A stretch of 64,000 bases of DNA from Desulfovibrio gilichinskyi (GCF_900177375.1 NZ_FWZU01000005.1:411088-475087); one strand, 5' to 3'. Positions 51,758-61,609 are shown, counted from the stretch's first letter. Translations and numbers: made by a program. Notes: generated by a model from the sequence alone, not told the origin.

Positions 51758-53428
51758 TCAAATGTATGCACTGCGCATGCAGTTAATCAGGGTTTTAATC
51801 CGGCAGTCATATGTATGTTCGGCCATAATTCTTTTTCGTGCTGCTTTTATTATTTTATTTCGCAAGTCCGGGTGGGCAGAATATTTTTCGATCAATTCAG
51901 GTATTTCGTCTAAACTATAGTAGACTGCTATTTCTTTTTCCGGTTCAAATAATTTTTCCATTTGGTATCTATGATCTGTCAGAATAAACCCGTTACATGC
52001 TGGAACATCAAAGACTCTCTGATTGACAGCTCCTTTCATCTGCTGACTTGTGCAGTTGAAATTAATCTTTGAACAAGGATAAAAGCGGGGAAGATCTTCA
52101 TAGTATGAAAGCTCTGAATGATATTCCCATGATTTTTCGTTTTTAAGAAGTTCATTCCAGCCGTTGTCTCCTACTATCATCGGTGAAAATCTTAGTGTCT
52201 GCTTTACACATTCAAGTCGATATTCGAGTGTTGCCTGCCAGATAATAAGTGTTTCAAAAGCTAGTTTTCTGTATGGAGAGTCCAGCTTCTCATAGTTTTG
52301 GATAAGCTCTGGAAAATCCGTCTTTAAATAATTATAAACTGACGGTTCGGATTTATTTGCAAATTCATGTGCAATTTCTTTCCAGCGAAGTTTCAATAGA
52401 TCATCAAGCTTTGCGGCTTCAAGGCGGCGTGCTGTTTTATGAACCATTGAATTACCGACAAAAGAGACATCTCTGTCCCACTTGGGCTCACTGCACCCGT
52501 TACTTGGCTTGAATCGTGTCTGATCTGTTCCGAGCGGAAGGTGAAAAATATTTTCAAACCCCATATCCCTTAGAGAATCCATTCGGTCAGCATCCCACGT
52601 AAATATGGCCGTATTGATGTCAGCCTGTGCTTTATACAGCGGAAGCAGTAGCATAGGATTATCGACAAACCAAGAGGCTAAAGGAATATTGAACTTGTGA
52701 AGTAAGTTATTTAAGACACCTTCTTGATCAACACCTAAGTGATTAACGGTCAGAACAAAATCCGGCCTGAAAATGTTAAGCGCAGAAGAAATTCTCGAGA
52801 CAAAGGCTTCAAGGTCCATCTCTTTGGCGTCCATATTGATGAACATGTGGGGAATGGATTGCCTTTCACAGGCCGCGACGATTTCACCCATCAAAAAATA
52901 CTGGCTTGTCAGGAGAAGTATTCTAGGATTTTCAGATTGGAACTTCGGCCATGACGGAGTTTGAGATTCAATTGCGGAACCTGACTCAATAAGCCTGGTT
53001 ACTTCTGCATAAAATGGTGAAAGTCTGAGGTAAAAATGGATAGTAAGCAGCTGAATTTCAAGGTTGTATTGACGTTTGAGTTCTAAAATATGTCTGACTG
53101 CATTGGCCGGTGAAGAAGTATTTATCCAGCAGACATTCTGATGATTTTGAAATTTTCTCTTTAAATCACTGACAGCAAGAATCGGTTCTTCACAGTCAAG
53201 TATGAGCAGTGGTCGTTTTGTCTGTTCAAGTAAAATCTGTGCGGCAATTCCGAGTCCTGATCCTATGAGAAGCGGTATTTTTTCCGCGGTGACTTCCGAG
53301 GCCAGTCTTGCCTCCTTCTCAGGTCCGAACTTTCCCCACATGTGTTTTGTTTTATTAGCTGCTGAAATGCATATGTCATGCAGGGCTGAATCTTTAGAGA
53401 TAGCACGGACGGAGTAAGTCTTAATCAT
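51758..53428 (-). CDS. CgeB-like glycosyltransferase
   Basis: A 556-aa protein. The N-terminal part (about 45-160) resembles the Rossmann-like segment of Maf/6-hydroxymethylpterin-type flagellin-modifying proteins (LLIGSGLGIAAQILLEQ, LLILDCEEPILAVSDL). The rest resembles CgeB/DUF3880 glycosyltransferases: PDFVLTVNHLG, PLASWFVDNPMLL and the C-terminal ACNGFILTDHRYQMEKLF. AGGA is 7 bases before ATG. It is last after motA-motB with a 9-base gap, so a role in glycosylating flagellar or surface protein is reasonable but inferred from position. Confidence 0.82.
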   Translation of the reverse strand: MIKTYSVRAISKDSALHDICISAANKTKHMWGKFGPEKEARLASEVTAEKIPLLIGSGLGIAAQILLEQTKRPLLILDCEEPILAVSDLKRKFQNHQNVCWINTSSPANAVRHILELKRQYNLEIQLLTIHFYLRLSPFYAEVTRLIESGSAIESQTPSWPKFQSENPRILLLTSQYFLMGEIVAACERQSIPHMFINMDAKEMDLEAFVSRISSALNIFRPDFVLTVNHLGVDQEGVLNNLLHKFNIPLASWFVDNPMLLLPLYKAQADINTAIFTWDADRMDSLRDMGFENIFHLPLGTDQTRFKPSNGCSEPKWDRDVSFVGNSMVHKTARRLEAAKLDDLLKLRWKEIAHEFANKSEPSVYNYLKTDFPELIQNYEKLDSPYRKLAFETLIIWQATLEYRLECVKQTLRFSPMIVGDNGWNELLKNEKSWEYHSELSYYEDLPRFYPCSKINFNCTSQQMKGAVNQRVFDVPACNGFILTDHRYQMEKLFEPEKEIAVYYSLDEIPELIEKYSAHPDLRNKIIKAARKRIMAEHTYDCRIKTLINCMRSAYI

Positions 53429-53437
53429 TTAAAAGTC

Positions 53438-54184
53438 CTACCATGAATCTGCCGCAGGTTTGTGATAGAAAAATTCAATCCTTCTATTTTTCTCTCTGTT
53501 GGCAGGAGTATCGTTTTTTACAAGCGGCTGGGTGTCTGCATATCCTACAGCTTTAAGCCTTTTGGTCGATATATCGCCATGCTCAGCTATATACCGTAAA
53601 GCTCTGGCCGCTCTTGCAGACGAAAGCTCCCAATTGGTCGGGAATTTTTCTGAACCTGTTTCAGAGTTGTCCGTATGGCCTCTGACAACCAGATCGTAAT
53701 TATTCTCTTTAAGAACACTTATAACTTTGTTGAGGGTTTTTTCCGCACCTGGTTTTAATGTGGCTGTACCCGGCTGAAAAAGTGATGCGCTGTCAGTGCT
53801 CATCAAAACTCCGTCACGATCTGCATTTACACCTGAAGATTTTCTGGTGGCTGCGTCTTCATTAAGCAGTGCTTTAATGTGCAGGACAAGTCCGAGCAGT
53901 CGCTTGTCGTTGCTGTCCATTTTTATTTCTTTGCGCTCAAGATCCGAAGGAGTCAGTGCTAGAAAATCCGCTTCAGGTCGTTCAATTGTTACACCGAAAG
54001 CATCTTGAATTGACCCGAGAAGTTCTTTAAATTTTTCGGCATCATTTGACGCAAAAGATAAGAGTAATACAAAAAAGCACAATAAAAGAGTAACCATGTC
54101 CGCAAATGTTGCCATCCATGGTGGTAATCCTTCCTCTGGAGGCGGATCATTGTTTTTCGGCTTAAGAATTACTATTTTCGGCAT
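53438..54184 (-). CDS. motB: Flagellar stator protein MotB
   Basis: A 248-aa stator subunit. A Pro/Glu lead (14-22) precedes the membrane helix (about 24-46) with the ion-binding Asp29 in TFADMVTLL. The plug region follows, then an OmpA-like peptidoglycan domain (about 125-245) with VRGHTDNSE, NWELSSARAARAL and NREKNRRIEFFYH. It is 14 bases after motA. Its membrane segment is nearly identical to that of the orphan protein at 1741-2496. AGG stands 6 bases before ATG. Confidence 0.95.
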   Translation of the reverse strand: MPKIVILKPKNNDPPPEEGLPPWMATFADMVTLLLCFFVLLLSFASNDAEKFKELLGSIQDAFGVTIERPEADFLALTPSDLERKEIKMDSNDKRLLGLVLHIKALLNEDAATRKSSGVNADRDGVLMSTDSASLFQPGTATLKPGAEKTLNKVISVLKENNYDLVVRGHTDNSETGSEKFPTNWELSSARAARALRYIAEHGDISTKRLKAVGYADTQPLVKNDTPANREKNRRIEFFYHKPAADSW

Positions 54185-54198
54185 GGCAGGCCTATATT

Positions 54199-54954
54199 TT
54201 AGGACATTGCGTCGCGCATGGCCGGAGCAAGGAATGCTTGAAGTTTTTCCTTTACGATAGAAGGGTGTTCACCTTTTTGGATAGCAATAACTCCTTCAAC
54301 CATAATCTCCATGTAAAGTGATTCTTCAAAAGAGCGTTCTTCAAGTTTTTTGGCGAGAGGTAGAAAGACTACGTTGGCAAGAACTGCTCCGTAAAGAGTT
54401 GTCAGCAATGCAACTGCCATAGCAGGGCCGATAGCATCCGGGTTACTGAGGTTGGAAAGCATATTAACCAGACCTATCAGTGTACCGATCATACCGAAGG
54501 CTGGAGCCATCGCTCCCATCCCTTTCATTACAGACTGTCCTTGAAAATGCCGCTTCTTCATGAAATCAATTTCAATTTCCATGATAGCACGGACAATGCT
54601 GTCATCAGTACCGTCAGCCACAAGAATGACTCCTTTTTTCAGATAAGGGTCATCTATCGCAACTTTTTCCAGCGCGACAAGACTTTCTTTTCTTGCAGTT
54701 TCAGCAAGGGCGACAATTTGATCAATAATAGCTTTCGGATCGCGTGATTTAGCGAAGAATCCTTTCAGGGCGATTTTAAAAGCCTTCAGCACAACTCCCA
54801 TCGGGAACATTATAAAGACCGAGGCAAATGTTCCTCCGAAAACGACAACAGCAGAAGGCGCATCAATAAAGCCTGCCGCATTTCCTCCCATCATGATGGT
54901 TGCGACAACGAGGCCTAATCCGCCGACAATTCCTATTAGAGTTGCAATATCCAT
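54199..54954 (-). CDS. motA: Flagellar stator protein MotA
   Basis: A 251-aa stator subunit, PomA-like. Four membrane helices are at about 4-22, 33-50, 148-170 and 180-202. Charged cytoplasmic-loop residues between helices 2 and 3, used for rotor contact, are present (SRDPKAIIDQIVALAETARKE). The signature is GAMAPAFGMIGTLIGLVNML. There is no clear ribosome site: its ATG lies 6 bases after the FapA-like stop codon, so translation is probably coupled. It forms the ion channel with MotB. Confidence 0.95.
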   Translation of the reverse strand: MDIATLIGIVGGLGLVVATIMMGGNAAGFIDAPSAVVVFGGTFASVFIMFPMGVVLKAFKIALKGFFAKSRDPKAIIDQIVALAETARKESLVALEKVAIDDPYLKKGVILVADGTDDSIVRAIMEIEIDFMKKRHFQGQSVMKGMGAMAPAFGMIGTLIGLVNMLSNLSNPDAIGPAMAVALLTTLYGAVLANVVFLPLAKKLEERSFEESLYMEIMVEGVIAIQKGEHPSIVKEKLQAFLAPAMRDAMS

Positions 54955-54960
54955 AAGTGT

Positions 54961-56082
54961 TTATTTTTTTAGCGCGGGAGAACCCACTTTAATTTCATGG
55001 TTTTCGTAATAGAAAAAAACATTTTCCAATGGTTCATTCACCTGTAAAAATGCCTGCCCGATACTGATTTCAACACCAACTTTAACAATTCCCGGAACCA
55101 TTATTCTGCATGTATCAAGTCTTGCAGTCTGTTCAAGCTTATTCCACAATTGCTTTTTTTTGTTCTTCAAGTAGCTTATTTTCACTTTACATTTATCAAT
55201 TTTATCTTTGTATTCAATTTCAGAACTGGACCCGTTTGGAAGCTTGCCGGAGTAATCGGTTATCTGCTCAGTAAGCTTATCTATCTGCTCTGAAATTTTG
55301 TCTATCTGCAAGAGCATAAGCGGGCTGTAGCCGACAATTAACTGAGCCGGAGTGCTGAGACCTCCGCCAAGTTGTTCGCCCACATAAATGTACTGGTTGC
55401 TGTAACATGGTCCACCGCAAAGCCTGCCTTTGACAGCCAGTTTGCCTTCACAATAAATTTTAGTGTGCATGCAACTATTATCAATGATAATATTCTTACC
55501 GCTTACAAGCGTAGCATTTTCGCAAAATTTAGTCCTTAAACTATTTTTTGTTTCAATATGGGCTTCTCCGTGTCCCTTGATGCCCCCGTCGCATTTTAAA
55601 AATCCGCCTGCATTGACTTTTGCCCGTTCTATAACGCCTTTTACGTTGATATTGTAGGCTCTTATCTCTAGACCTGATTTGATTGAGCCATGCACAATCA
55701 AGTCGCCGACAAAGAAAATATTACCGGTGTTTAAACCTGCGTTCCCTCTGATATTGAGCAGTTCTTTTACTGTGATCAGCCCGTCATCATTATAAAAAAC
55801 GTACCCGTTACGGGTAGCAATTAGTTGCTCACGATTTTCCGGATTGCTCGTGGTGTTTGGACCTCTAGGAAATTTTTTTTCATGATAGGATCTGTACTCA
55901 CTTGAAATTTCTCCGTTGTCATCGTCTTCCCACTGAGCAAGGACTTGTCCGATTACAACACTTTGAACATATCCTATATTATAAAAATCTACGCTTCCGT
56001 CATCTTTTTGTGTTGGTGTTAAGTGTTGATGATCGAAGTCAGGATTAAAGAAATGTTTAAGTCTTGGCATGTCCTTTCCCAT
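54961..56082 (-). CDS. FapA-like (DUF342) protein
   Basis: A 373-aa protein with the right-handed beta-helix repeats of the FapA/DUF342 family: GNIFFVGDLIVHGSIKSGLEIRAYNINVKGVIE, KVNAGGFLKCDGGIKGHG and the later GQLAVKGRLCGG-type turns, at about 135-250. A coiled coil (about 265-325) precedes a C-terminal strand domain. Such proteins are often near flagellar and chemotaxis genes, but their function is not settled. The first ATG (56082) lacks a ribosome site; ATG 56070 has AAAGGA just before it. It sits between the STAS gene and motA. Confidence 0.85.
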   Translation of the reverse strand: MGKDMPRLKHFFNPDFDHQHLTPTQKDDGSVDFYNIGYVQSVVIGQVLAQWEDDDNGEISSEYRSYHEKKFPRGPNTTSNPENREQLIATRNGYVFYNDDGLITVKELLNIRGNAGLNTGNIFFVGDLIVHGSIKSGLEIRAYNINVKGVIERAKVNAGGFLKCDGGIKGHGEAHIETKNSLRTKFCENATLVSGKNIIIDNSCMHTKIYCEGKLAVKGRLCGGPCYSNQYIYVGEQLGGGLSTPAQLIVGYSPLMLLQIDKISEQIDKLTEQITDYSGKLPNGSSSEIEYKDKIDKCKVKISYLKNKKKQLWNKLEQTARLDTCRIMVPGIVKVGVEISIGQAFLQVNEPLENVFFYYENHEIKVGSPALKK

Positions 56083-56097
56083 AAGATGCTTAAAAAT

Positions 56098-56427
56098 CTA
56101 GGATATCTCTAGTTCGTCATCAATCAGATTGAAAAATGAGATTAGTCTGACAAGTTCTAATGTCTTACATATCTGCTCACTCGGGCGCAGTAGATACATA
56201 TTTTTATTAAGGCTTTTTAGTCTGGAGTTCAGTGATACAAGGAATCCTATTCCTGAGCTGTCTAAAAAATGGGCTTCAGAAAGATTTGCAATAACAATTT
56301 TAATTTCAGGAGAGTTGCTTTTAGCTTCAACATTACTTTTAAAGCCGTGAAGCGATTCAATAGTAATTTCTTTTCCGAATTTTAGAGTCATTACTCCATC
56401 GGATATAGTTATTCTTTCGTCTTCCAT
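56098..56427 (-). CDS. STAS-domain anti-sigma factor antagonist
   Basis: A 109-aa SpoIIAA/RsbV-like protein. The phospho-acceptor motif is FLDSSGIGFLVSL, with Ser in the DSSGIG loop. The start is ATG 56427 with GAGG at 7 bases. It overlaps the kinase gene upstream by 19 bases. In partner switching, such a protein is held inactive when phosphorylated by the RsbW-type kinase and frees the target when dephosphorylated. The target here may be the FapA/motor genes that follow, or a distant sigma factor. Confidence 0.9.
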   Translation of the reverse strand: MEDERITISDGVMTLKFGKEITIESLHGFKSNVEAKSNSPEIKIVIANLSEAHFLDSSGIGFLVSLNSRLKSLNKNMYLLRPSEQICKTLELVRLISFFNLIDDELEIS

Positions 56428-56840
56428 TGATCTTCCTCTATTTTCCGAGTTAGCCTGATTATGTTCTTGCCATTTTCTTTAACAAGTTCGAAGGAATCCA
56501 TCAATTTTGACATAATGAACATGCCGCGTCCTCCTACCGCTTCCGGCGAAGGCATGGAGAAGTCAATTGATTCAGAACAAAGACCTTTCCCCCAGTCCGC
56601 AATTTCCAGAACAATGTGATCCGGCGGGAAAATTTCTATTTTAAGTTCCAGCTTGTTGCAGTCAGCGATTTTTTCATAAGCGTGTCTGGCTACATTGGAG
56701 CATGCTTCAGTCAAAACCAAGTCTATGTCGTGAAGTATGTTTTCATCTAAAATGAATTTTTTAAGTATGAGAACGGCTCTTCTGGCAATTTCTCTACTTT
56801 CTTCAGGGTTGGGAACCGCTTCCAGCACAAAACTATGCAT
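56409..56840 (-). CDS. RsbW-like serine-protein kinase / anti-sigma factor
   Basis: A 143-aa GHKL ATPase. Motifs are LTEACSNVARHAY (N box), EIADWGKGL (G1) and GGRGMFIMSKLMD (G2). ATG 56840 follows GGAG at 5 bases; the open frame extends to 56894, but those starts lack a site. It overlaps the STAS gene, its presumed substrate. It opens the minus-strand array that runs to 51758. Confidence 0.9.
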   Translation of the reverse strand: MHSFVLEAVPNPEESREIARRAVLILKKFILDENILHDIDLVLTEACSNVARHAYEKIADCNKLELKIEIFPPDHIVLEIADWGKGLCSESIDFSMPSPEAVGGRGMFIMSKLMDSFELVKENGKNIIRLTRKIEEDQWKTKE

Positions 56841-56973
56841 GAATGCTCCAATGTCCTTACTGAACGGAAATGTCGCTCCGATCATGTGTTGCAATTGTTG
56901 TCGACATGAGTAGCTGATTTATTAACCCTAATCCTCTCTTTTTCGCTAAATAAGTCAAGCTAAAAGCAGAATC

Positions 56974-57441
56974 TCAGGTGAAATCGCGTGAGTCCAGAAT
57001 AATCGTAACAGGCCCCCAGTTAACGAAGTCCACGTTCATCATAGCTCCGAATTCGCCCGTTTCGACTTTGCCTGGAGCTTTGATTCTAACAGCCTCAGTA
57101 AGTTTTTCAAATAATGTTTTTGCCAGATCAGGGGCAGCCGCTCCGGTAAAAGACGGTCTTCTTCCGTTGCGGCATGATGCGTAAAGTGTAAATTGCGAAA
57201 CAAGCAGGATGTCTCCGCCAAAGTCTTCCAGAGACTGATTCATTTTTCCCTGTGTATCTTCAAATATTCGAAGGCCGATCATTTTATTAATGATTGTTTC
57301 CCAAACTTTTGAATCAGGGAGATCCGCGGTATCTTCTTTTCCGAATCCCACCAGCACCATTATTCCGTTACCTATAGATCCAACGGTATTTGGTCCGACA
57401 TCCACTTTAGCTCTACTGGTTCTTTGTATAACTAAGCGCAT
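56974..57441 (-). CDS. dtd: D-aminoacyl-tRNA deacylase
   Basis: A 155-aa proofreading enzyme removing D-amino acids (and Gly from tRNA-Ala) from tRNA. The active-site motifs SQFTLYA and [11 protein letters not shown] are intact, as is [15 protein letters not shown] at the C-terminus. It is 4 bases after queD, so both share a transcript. The start is ATG 57441. Confidence 0.95.
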   Translation of the reverse strand: MRLVIQRTSRAKVDVGPNTVGSIGNGIMVLVGFGKEDTADLPDSKVWETIINKMIGLRIFEDTQGKMNQSLEDFGGDILLVSQFTLYASCRNGRRPSFTGAAAPDLAKTLFEKLTEAVRIKAPGKVETGEFGAMMNVDFVNWGPVTIILDSRDFT

Positions 57442-57445
57442 TGTA

Positions 57446-57832
57446 TTAAATTTCGCTGTATGTCGCTACTGATGATTCATTTTCAGAAACAGAAGCGTAA
57501 ATCAGCTTGATTTCGTCTGTCTCAACTCTTTTTTTCATTTCTTCATATACATAGCGCGCCAGATTTTCCGAAGATGGATTTCTGTTTTTGAAATACTCGA
57601 TTTTGTTAAGGTCTTTATGATCGAGTGTTTCTAAAACATCCGCTAGTTCGGTTTTAAGCACTTTGAAGTCCATAACTATTTCTACTTCAGGATCAAGTTT
57701 ACATCCTTCCACTTCAACTTCTACACCGAAATTATGGCCATGCATATTTTCGCATTTCCCGTTGTAGTTTCTTAACTGGTGAGCCGCTGCAAAGTCTTTT
57801 TTTACTTTAAGTTTCCATTTTCCCTGTTTCAT
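57446..57832 (-). CDS. queD: 6-carboxytetrahydropterin synthase (QueD/PTPS family)
   Basis: A 128-aa T-fold enzyme of queuosine synthesis. Zinc His ligands are in FAAAHQL and [12 protein letters not shown], with the catalytic Cys in [15 protein letters not shown] and [14 protein letters not shown] complete the active site. ATG 57832 is chosen because GGAG stands 6 bases before it; that site lies inside the longer frame from 57844. The rest of the que genes are not in the window, apart from a distant QueG-like relative at 62879. Confidence 0.9.
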   Translation of the reverse strand: MKQGKWKLKVKKDFAAAHQLRNYNGKCENMHGHNFGVEVEVEGCKLDPEVEIVMDFKVLKTELADVLETLDHKDLNKIEYFKNRNPSSENLARYVYEEMKKRVETDEIKLIYASVSENESSVATYSEI

Positions 57833-57871
57833 TATCATCTCCATGTATCTTATATATTATTAACGAAATTT

Positions 57872-60800
57872 TTAGCCTGCCTGTACTGAACCTTTTTTAC
57901 GCCATGAATTGAATTCTTTCCAAAAGTCTCCATTGGGTCTTATTGAATAAGATGGCCCAAGCCGCAGAGAGCAGATTGCTTCTTCCAGAAACAGTTGCAG
58001 CGTTACCGGAGCAGAGCCCGGGTATCCTCCGAGGATTGCTTTCAGTTCTTTTATCCCTTCTTCAGAGCAGTGCGCGCCGTTAACGGGAAGTGGGACCGCT
58101 TCCTGACATCCGGCCTGAGCGTTAGACAGCAAACTTACTTCTTCTGCTAGAACTTTTGCCTGCTTAGGTGCATCCGAGGGGGCGTCTTCCTGATCACGCA
58201 GGTCGATTTTACCTTTTACGAGCAGCGGTTGATCCTGCGTTAAAAAATGTCCTGCAACGGCAAAAGTGTTCGGCAGCATGGTCAGCTCACCGGATCCGGT
58301 CATATCCTCCATTTGACAGAAGGCCATTTTGTCACCTTTCTTGGTGACATATTCTTTATATGACGGAATTATTACGCCGAGTCTGACCTGTGCTCCGTTA
58401 CTCATTTGTTTACATTCATCAATTGTAACGATGCCGAGACGTTTCATCTCATGGCGGTAGGCCAGCAGAGGATGGCTTGTCAGGAAAAAACCGAGAGCTT
58501 CTTTTTCAAGTTTAAGTTTTTCCTCGTCCCCCCATTCTTCTGCGTTAAATTCATCAAAAGTTACAGGGGCAGGTTCGCTGTCAGCTCCACCTGAGCCTCC
58601 GAGCATATCAAGCATGTTGAGCATACCTGATTCTTTTTCCTTGGTTTTTCTCTGACCGTAGGAAACAGCTTTATCAAGACCTGCCATCAGGCCGGCGCGG
58701 GTTACGTCTAAGCTGTCCATAGCTCCGGCTCTGATAAGATATTCAATGACTCTTTTGGTTACTCTTCGCAGATTAACTCTTGAACAGAAATCAATCAGGC
58801 CGGCGAACGGGCCGTTCTTTTCCCGCTCGATAACAATTTCATTAATAGCTTCTTCGCCGACGTTTTTAATCCCGGCCATTCCGTAAATAATATCACCTTC
58901 ATGAACAGAGAATCTGGCCTTGCCGAGATTGATATCCGGTTGACGGACAGTAACCTCAAGGTCACGACAGGCGTTGATGTATATGATGATTTTTTCGGTA
59001 TTATTCATTTCAGTACTCATTAGAGCTGCCATGAATTCTACTGGAAAATGCGCCTTAAGGAAGGCTGTGTAATATGAAATAAGTGCGTAGGCTGCGGAGT
59101 GTGATTTGTTGAAACCGTAAGCCGCAAATTCTTCCATAAGGTCGAAAATAGCGTTGGCCGTTTTTTCAGGAATCTCATTTTCCCTGGCACCTTCAAGGAA
59201 TCTGACACGCTGTTTGGACATTTCATCAGGGTCTTTTTTACCCATTGCACGCCGGAGCAGGTCACCTTCACCAAGTGAATAGTTGGCGATGGTCATAGCC
59301 GCCGCCATAACCTGTTCCTGATAAACAATAACCCCGTAAGTTGAGGCCAGACTGGCTTCCAGAGTAGGGTAGAGATAGCTTACTTCTATTTCACCGTGCT
59401 TACGCTTAATAAATTCGTCAACCATGCCGGAACCGAGCGGCCCCGGCCGGTACAGGGCAAGCATGGCGATAATATCTTCAAAGCAGTTCGGCTTGAGCAT
59501 GCGCAGATATTTACGCATTCCCGAAGATTCAACCTGGAAAACACCGTCAGTGTCACCTTTGCAGAAAATATCGTAAGTAGCCTGATCATCCAGAATAAGG
59601 TTTTCGAGATCCGGAGCTTCTTTGCCCTGTTCGCGTATGATATCAAGACAGTCTTCGACAACAGTCATGGTCCTCAGGCCAAGAAAGTCGAATTTGATCA
59701 GACCGACTTTTTCAACCTTTTTCATGTCGAACTGGGTAACAACTTCGCCTTTTTTACCGAGGTAAAGGGGAAGATAGTCCATCATGGGTTTGTCTGATAT
59801 AACAACACCTGCCGCATGAGTTGATGCGTGGCGCGACATTCCTTCCAAACGTTTGGCTATATCTATCAATTTGGCAATTTTCGGATCAAAATCTGCCATG
59901 TTCTGCAGTTCAGGGACAGCTTTAACCGCATTTTCAACATTGATTTTAGCTTTACTTACGCCGAGCATTTTAGCCAGCAGCCCCGGATCATCGGGGATAA
60001 GCTTTGCAATCTTATCCGTTTCGGCAAAGGTCATTCCCATGGCGCGGCCTACGTCTTTGATAACCGCTTTCGCTTTCATGGTTCCGAATGTGGTTATCTG
60101 CGCTACGTGGTCCCATCCGTACTTTTCAGAGCAGTACTTAACTACTTCAAGCCTTCTGCGTTCGCAAAAGTCAACGTCGATATCAGGCATTGAAATACGT
60201 TCGACGTTAAGGAATCTTTCGAAGAGCAGATCGAACGGAAGCGGGTCGATGTTGGTGATACGCAGTGACCATGCAACGATGGAACCCGCCGCGGAACCAC
60301 GGCCCGGTCCGACAGGAATGCGGTGATCTTTTGCCCAGTTGATAAAATCCTGAACAATAAGAAAGTATGCGGGAAACCCCATCTCAATGATGACGCCCAG
60401 TTCATAATCGAGTCTTTTCCAATATTTTTTTTCATCAACTTCATATGGAAGCTTGGACAGCCTTCTTTTCAAACCGTCACGGCAAAGTTTTTCGAATTCA
60501 GAGTTGATGGTCATCCCTTCCGCAAGCTCGTATTCCGGAAAGTAGTAATTGCCGAGTTCAATTTCCAGATTGCACATTTCCGCGATGCGCTGAGTGTTGG
60601 CTATGGCTTCAGGAACGTGTGCGAAATATTCTTCGAATTCTTCAGGGGCCTTGAAGTAAAGTTCATCGGTATCCATACGCATTCTTTTTTCAGCATCCAC
60701 AGTTGTCTGGGTCTGAATGCACAGGAGCAGGTCGTGAGCTTCGTAGTCATCTTTGGTCAGATAGTGACAGTCGTTAGTGGCAACAAGAGGTAAGCCTGTG

Positions 60801-61393
60801 CGGTTGGCACACTCGATCAGCAGTTTATTGGCGTCTTCCTGTATAGCTAGCCCGTTGGCCTGAATTTCAATGTAAAAGTTGTCAGGGAAAATCTGGGCAT
60901 AAGTCTGCGCCATTTTAACGCCCGCATCGATTCCTTCATTCATCAGCGATTTGCACACTTCACCTGCAAGGCAGGCAGAAAGGCAGACCAGTCCTTCACT
61001 ATATTTATTGAGCAGGTATTTACTTACGCGCGGTTTGTAGTGAAATCCTTCAAGGTATCCAAGAGATACAAGCTTGATAAGATTTTTATATCCTTGCTGA
61101 TTTTTAGCTAAAAGTATCAGGTGATACCGCTCCCTGCGATCTTTTCTTTTGTGCGCGTCCTCGTCATCAATGTCGCCCGGGGCCACATATACTTCACAAC
61201 CGATAATAGGTTTTATGCCCATTTCAAGCGCAGTCATATAGAACACCACGGCTCCGAACATGGTTCCGTGGTCGGTAATGGAAACAGCAGGCATTCCTAA
61301 ATCTTTAGCTCGCTGACATAAATCCTTAATGCGGATAGCACCGTCAAGCAGGCTGTATTCGGTGTGAACATGTAGATGGACAAATTCTGACAT
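57872..61393 (-). CDS. dnaE: DNA polymerase III alpha subunit
   Basis: The replicative polymerase, 1173 aa. The PHP domain opens with VHLHVHTEYSLLDGA. The catalytic palm has PDIDVDFCERRR with the metal-binding Asp pair at about residue 400, and GRGSAAGSIVAWSL. The tau-binding and OB-fold regions (about 960-1060) include TKKGDKMAFCQMEDMTGSGEL. AGGA is 7 bases before ATG 61393. Length is normal for DnaE1. No frameshift seen. Transcribed alone or with queD-dtd. Confidence 0.97.
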   Translation of the reverse strand: MSEFVHLHVHTEYSLLDGAIRIKDLCQRAKDLGMPAVSITDHGTMFGAVVFYMTALEMGIKPIIGCEVYVAPGDIDDEDAHKRKDRRERYHLILLAKNQQGYKNLIKLVSLGYLEGFHYKPRVSKYLLNKYSEGLVCLSACLAGEVCKSLMNEGIDAGVKMAQTYAQIFPDNFYIEIQANGLAIQEDANKLLIECANRTGLPLVATNDCHYLTKDDYEAHDLLLCIQTQTTVDAEKRMRMDTDELYFKAPEEFEEYFAHVPEAIANTQRIAEMCNLEIELGNYYFPEYELAEGMTINSEFEKLCRDGLKRRLSKLPYEVDEKKYWKRLDYELGVIIEMGFPAYFLIVQDFINWAKDHRIPVGPGRGSAAGSIVAWSLRITNIDPLPFDLLFERFLNVERISMPDIDVDFCERRRLEVVKYCSEKYGWDHVAQITTFGTMKAKAVIKDVGRAMGMTFAETDKIAKLIPDDPGLLAKMLGVSKAKINVENAVKAVPELQNMADFDPKIAKLIDIAKRLEGMSRHASTHAAGVVISDKPMMDYLPLYLGKKGEVVTQFDMKKVEKVGLIKFDFLGLRTMTVVEDCLDIIREQGKEAPDLENLILDDQATYDIFCKGDTDGVFQVESSGMRKYLRMLKPNCFEDIIAMLALYRPGPLGSGMVDEFIKRKHGEIEVSYLYPTLEASLASTYGVIVYQEQVMAAAMTIANYSLGEGDLLRRAMGKKDPDEMSKQRVRFLEGARENEIPEKTANAIFDLMEEFAAYGFNKSHSAAYALISYYTAFLKAHFPVEFMAALMSTEMNNTEKIIIYINACRDLEVTVRQPDINLGKARFSVHEGDIIYGMAGIKNVGEEAINEIVIEREKNGPFAGLIDFCSRVNLRRVTKRVIEYLIRAGAMDSLDVTRAGLMAGLDKAVSYGQRKTKEKESGMLNMLDMLGGSGGADSEPAPVTFDEFNAEEWGDEEKLKLEKEALGFFLTSHPLLAYRHEMKRLGIVTIDECKQMSNGAQVRLGVIIPSYKEYVTKKGDKMAFCQMEDMTGSGELTMLPNTFAVAGHFLTQDQPLLVKGKIDLRDQEDAPSDAPKQAKVLAEEVSLLSNAQAGCQEAVPLPVNGAHCSEEGIKELKAILGGYPGSAPVTLQLFLEEAICSLRLGPSYSIRPNGDFWKEFNSWRKKGSVQAG

Positions 61394-61609
61394 ATATTAT
61401 TCCTGATAGTGAGATAGTTTTCTAAAGTCGTTTGAAGTGGTAGTATTTGCTTTAAGCTGGACTAGTCAACACGATTTGGGCAATTAATGAAATCAGTTTA
61501 TCGTCCATGTTGAACCCCTGTTTAAAATATATATATTTGTCAGGATGTTGAATATGGTTAATACCAGCTTAGTCTCAGCCAATAATAACTGCACAGGTAA
61601 AATATCCGC

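Noticed and set aside
59396..60793. Several long plus-strand open frames opposite dnaE
   Set aside because: They mirror the coding strand of an intact polymerase gene, lack ribosome sites and match no family.
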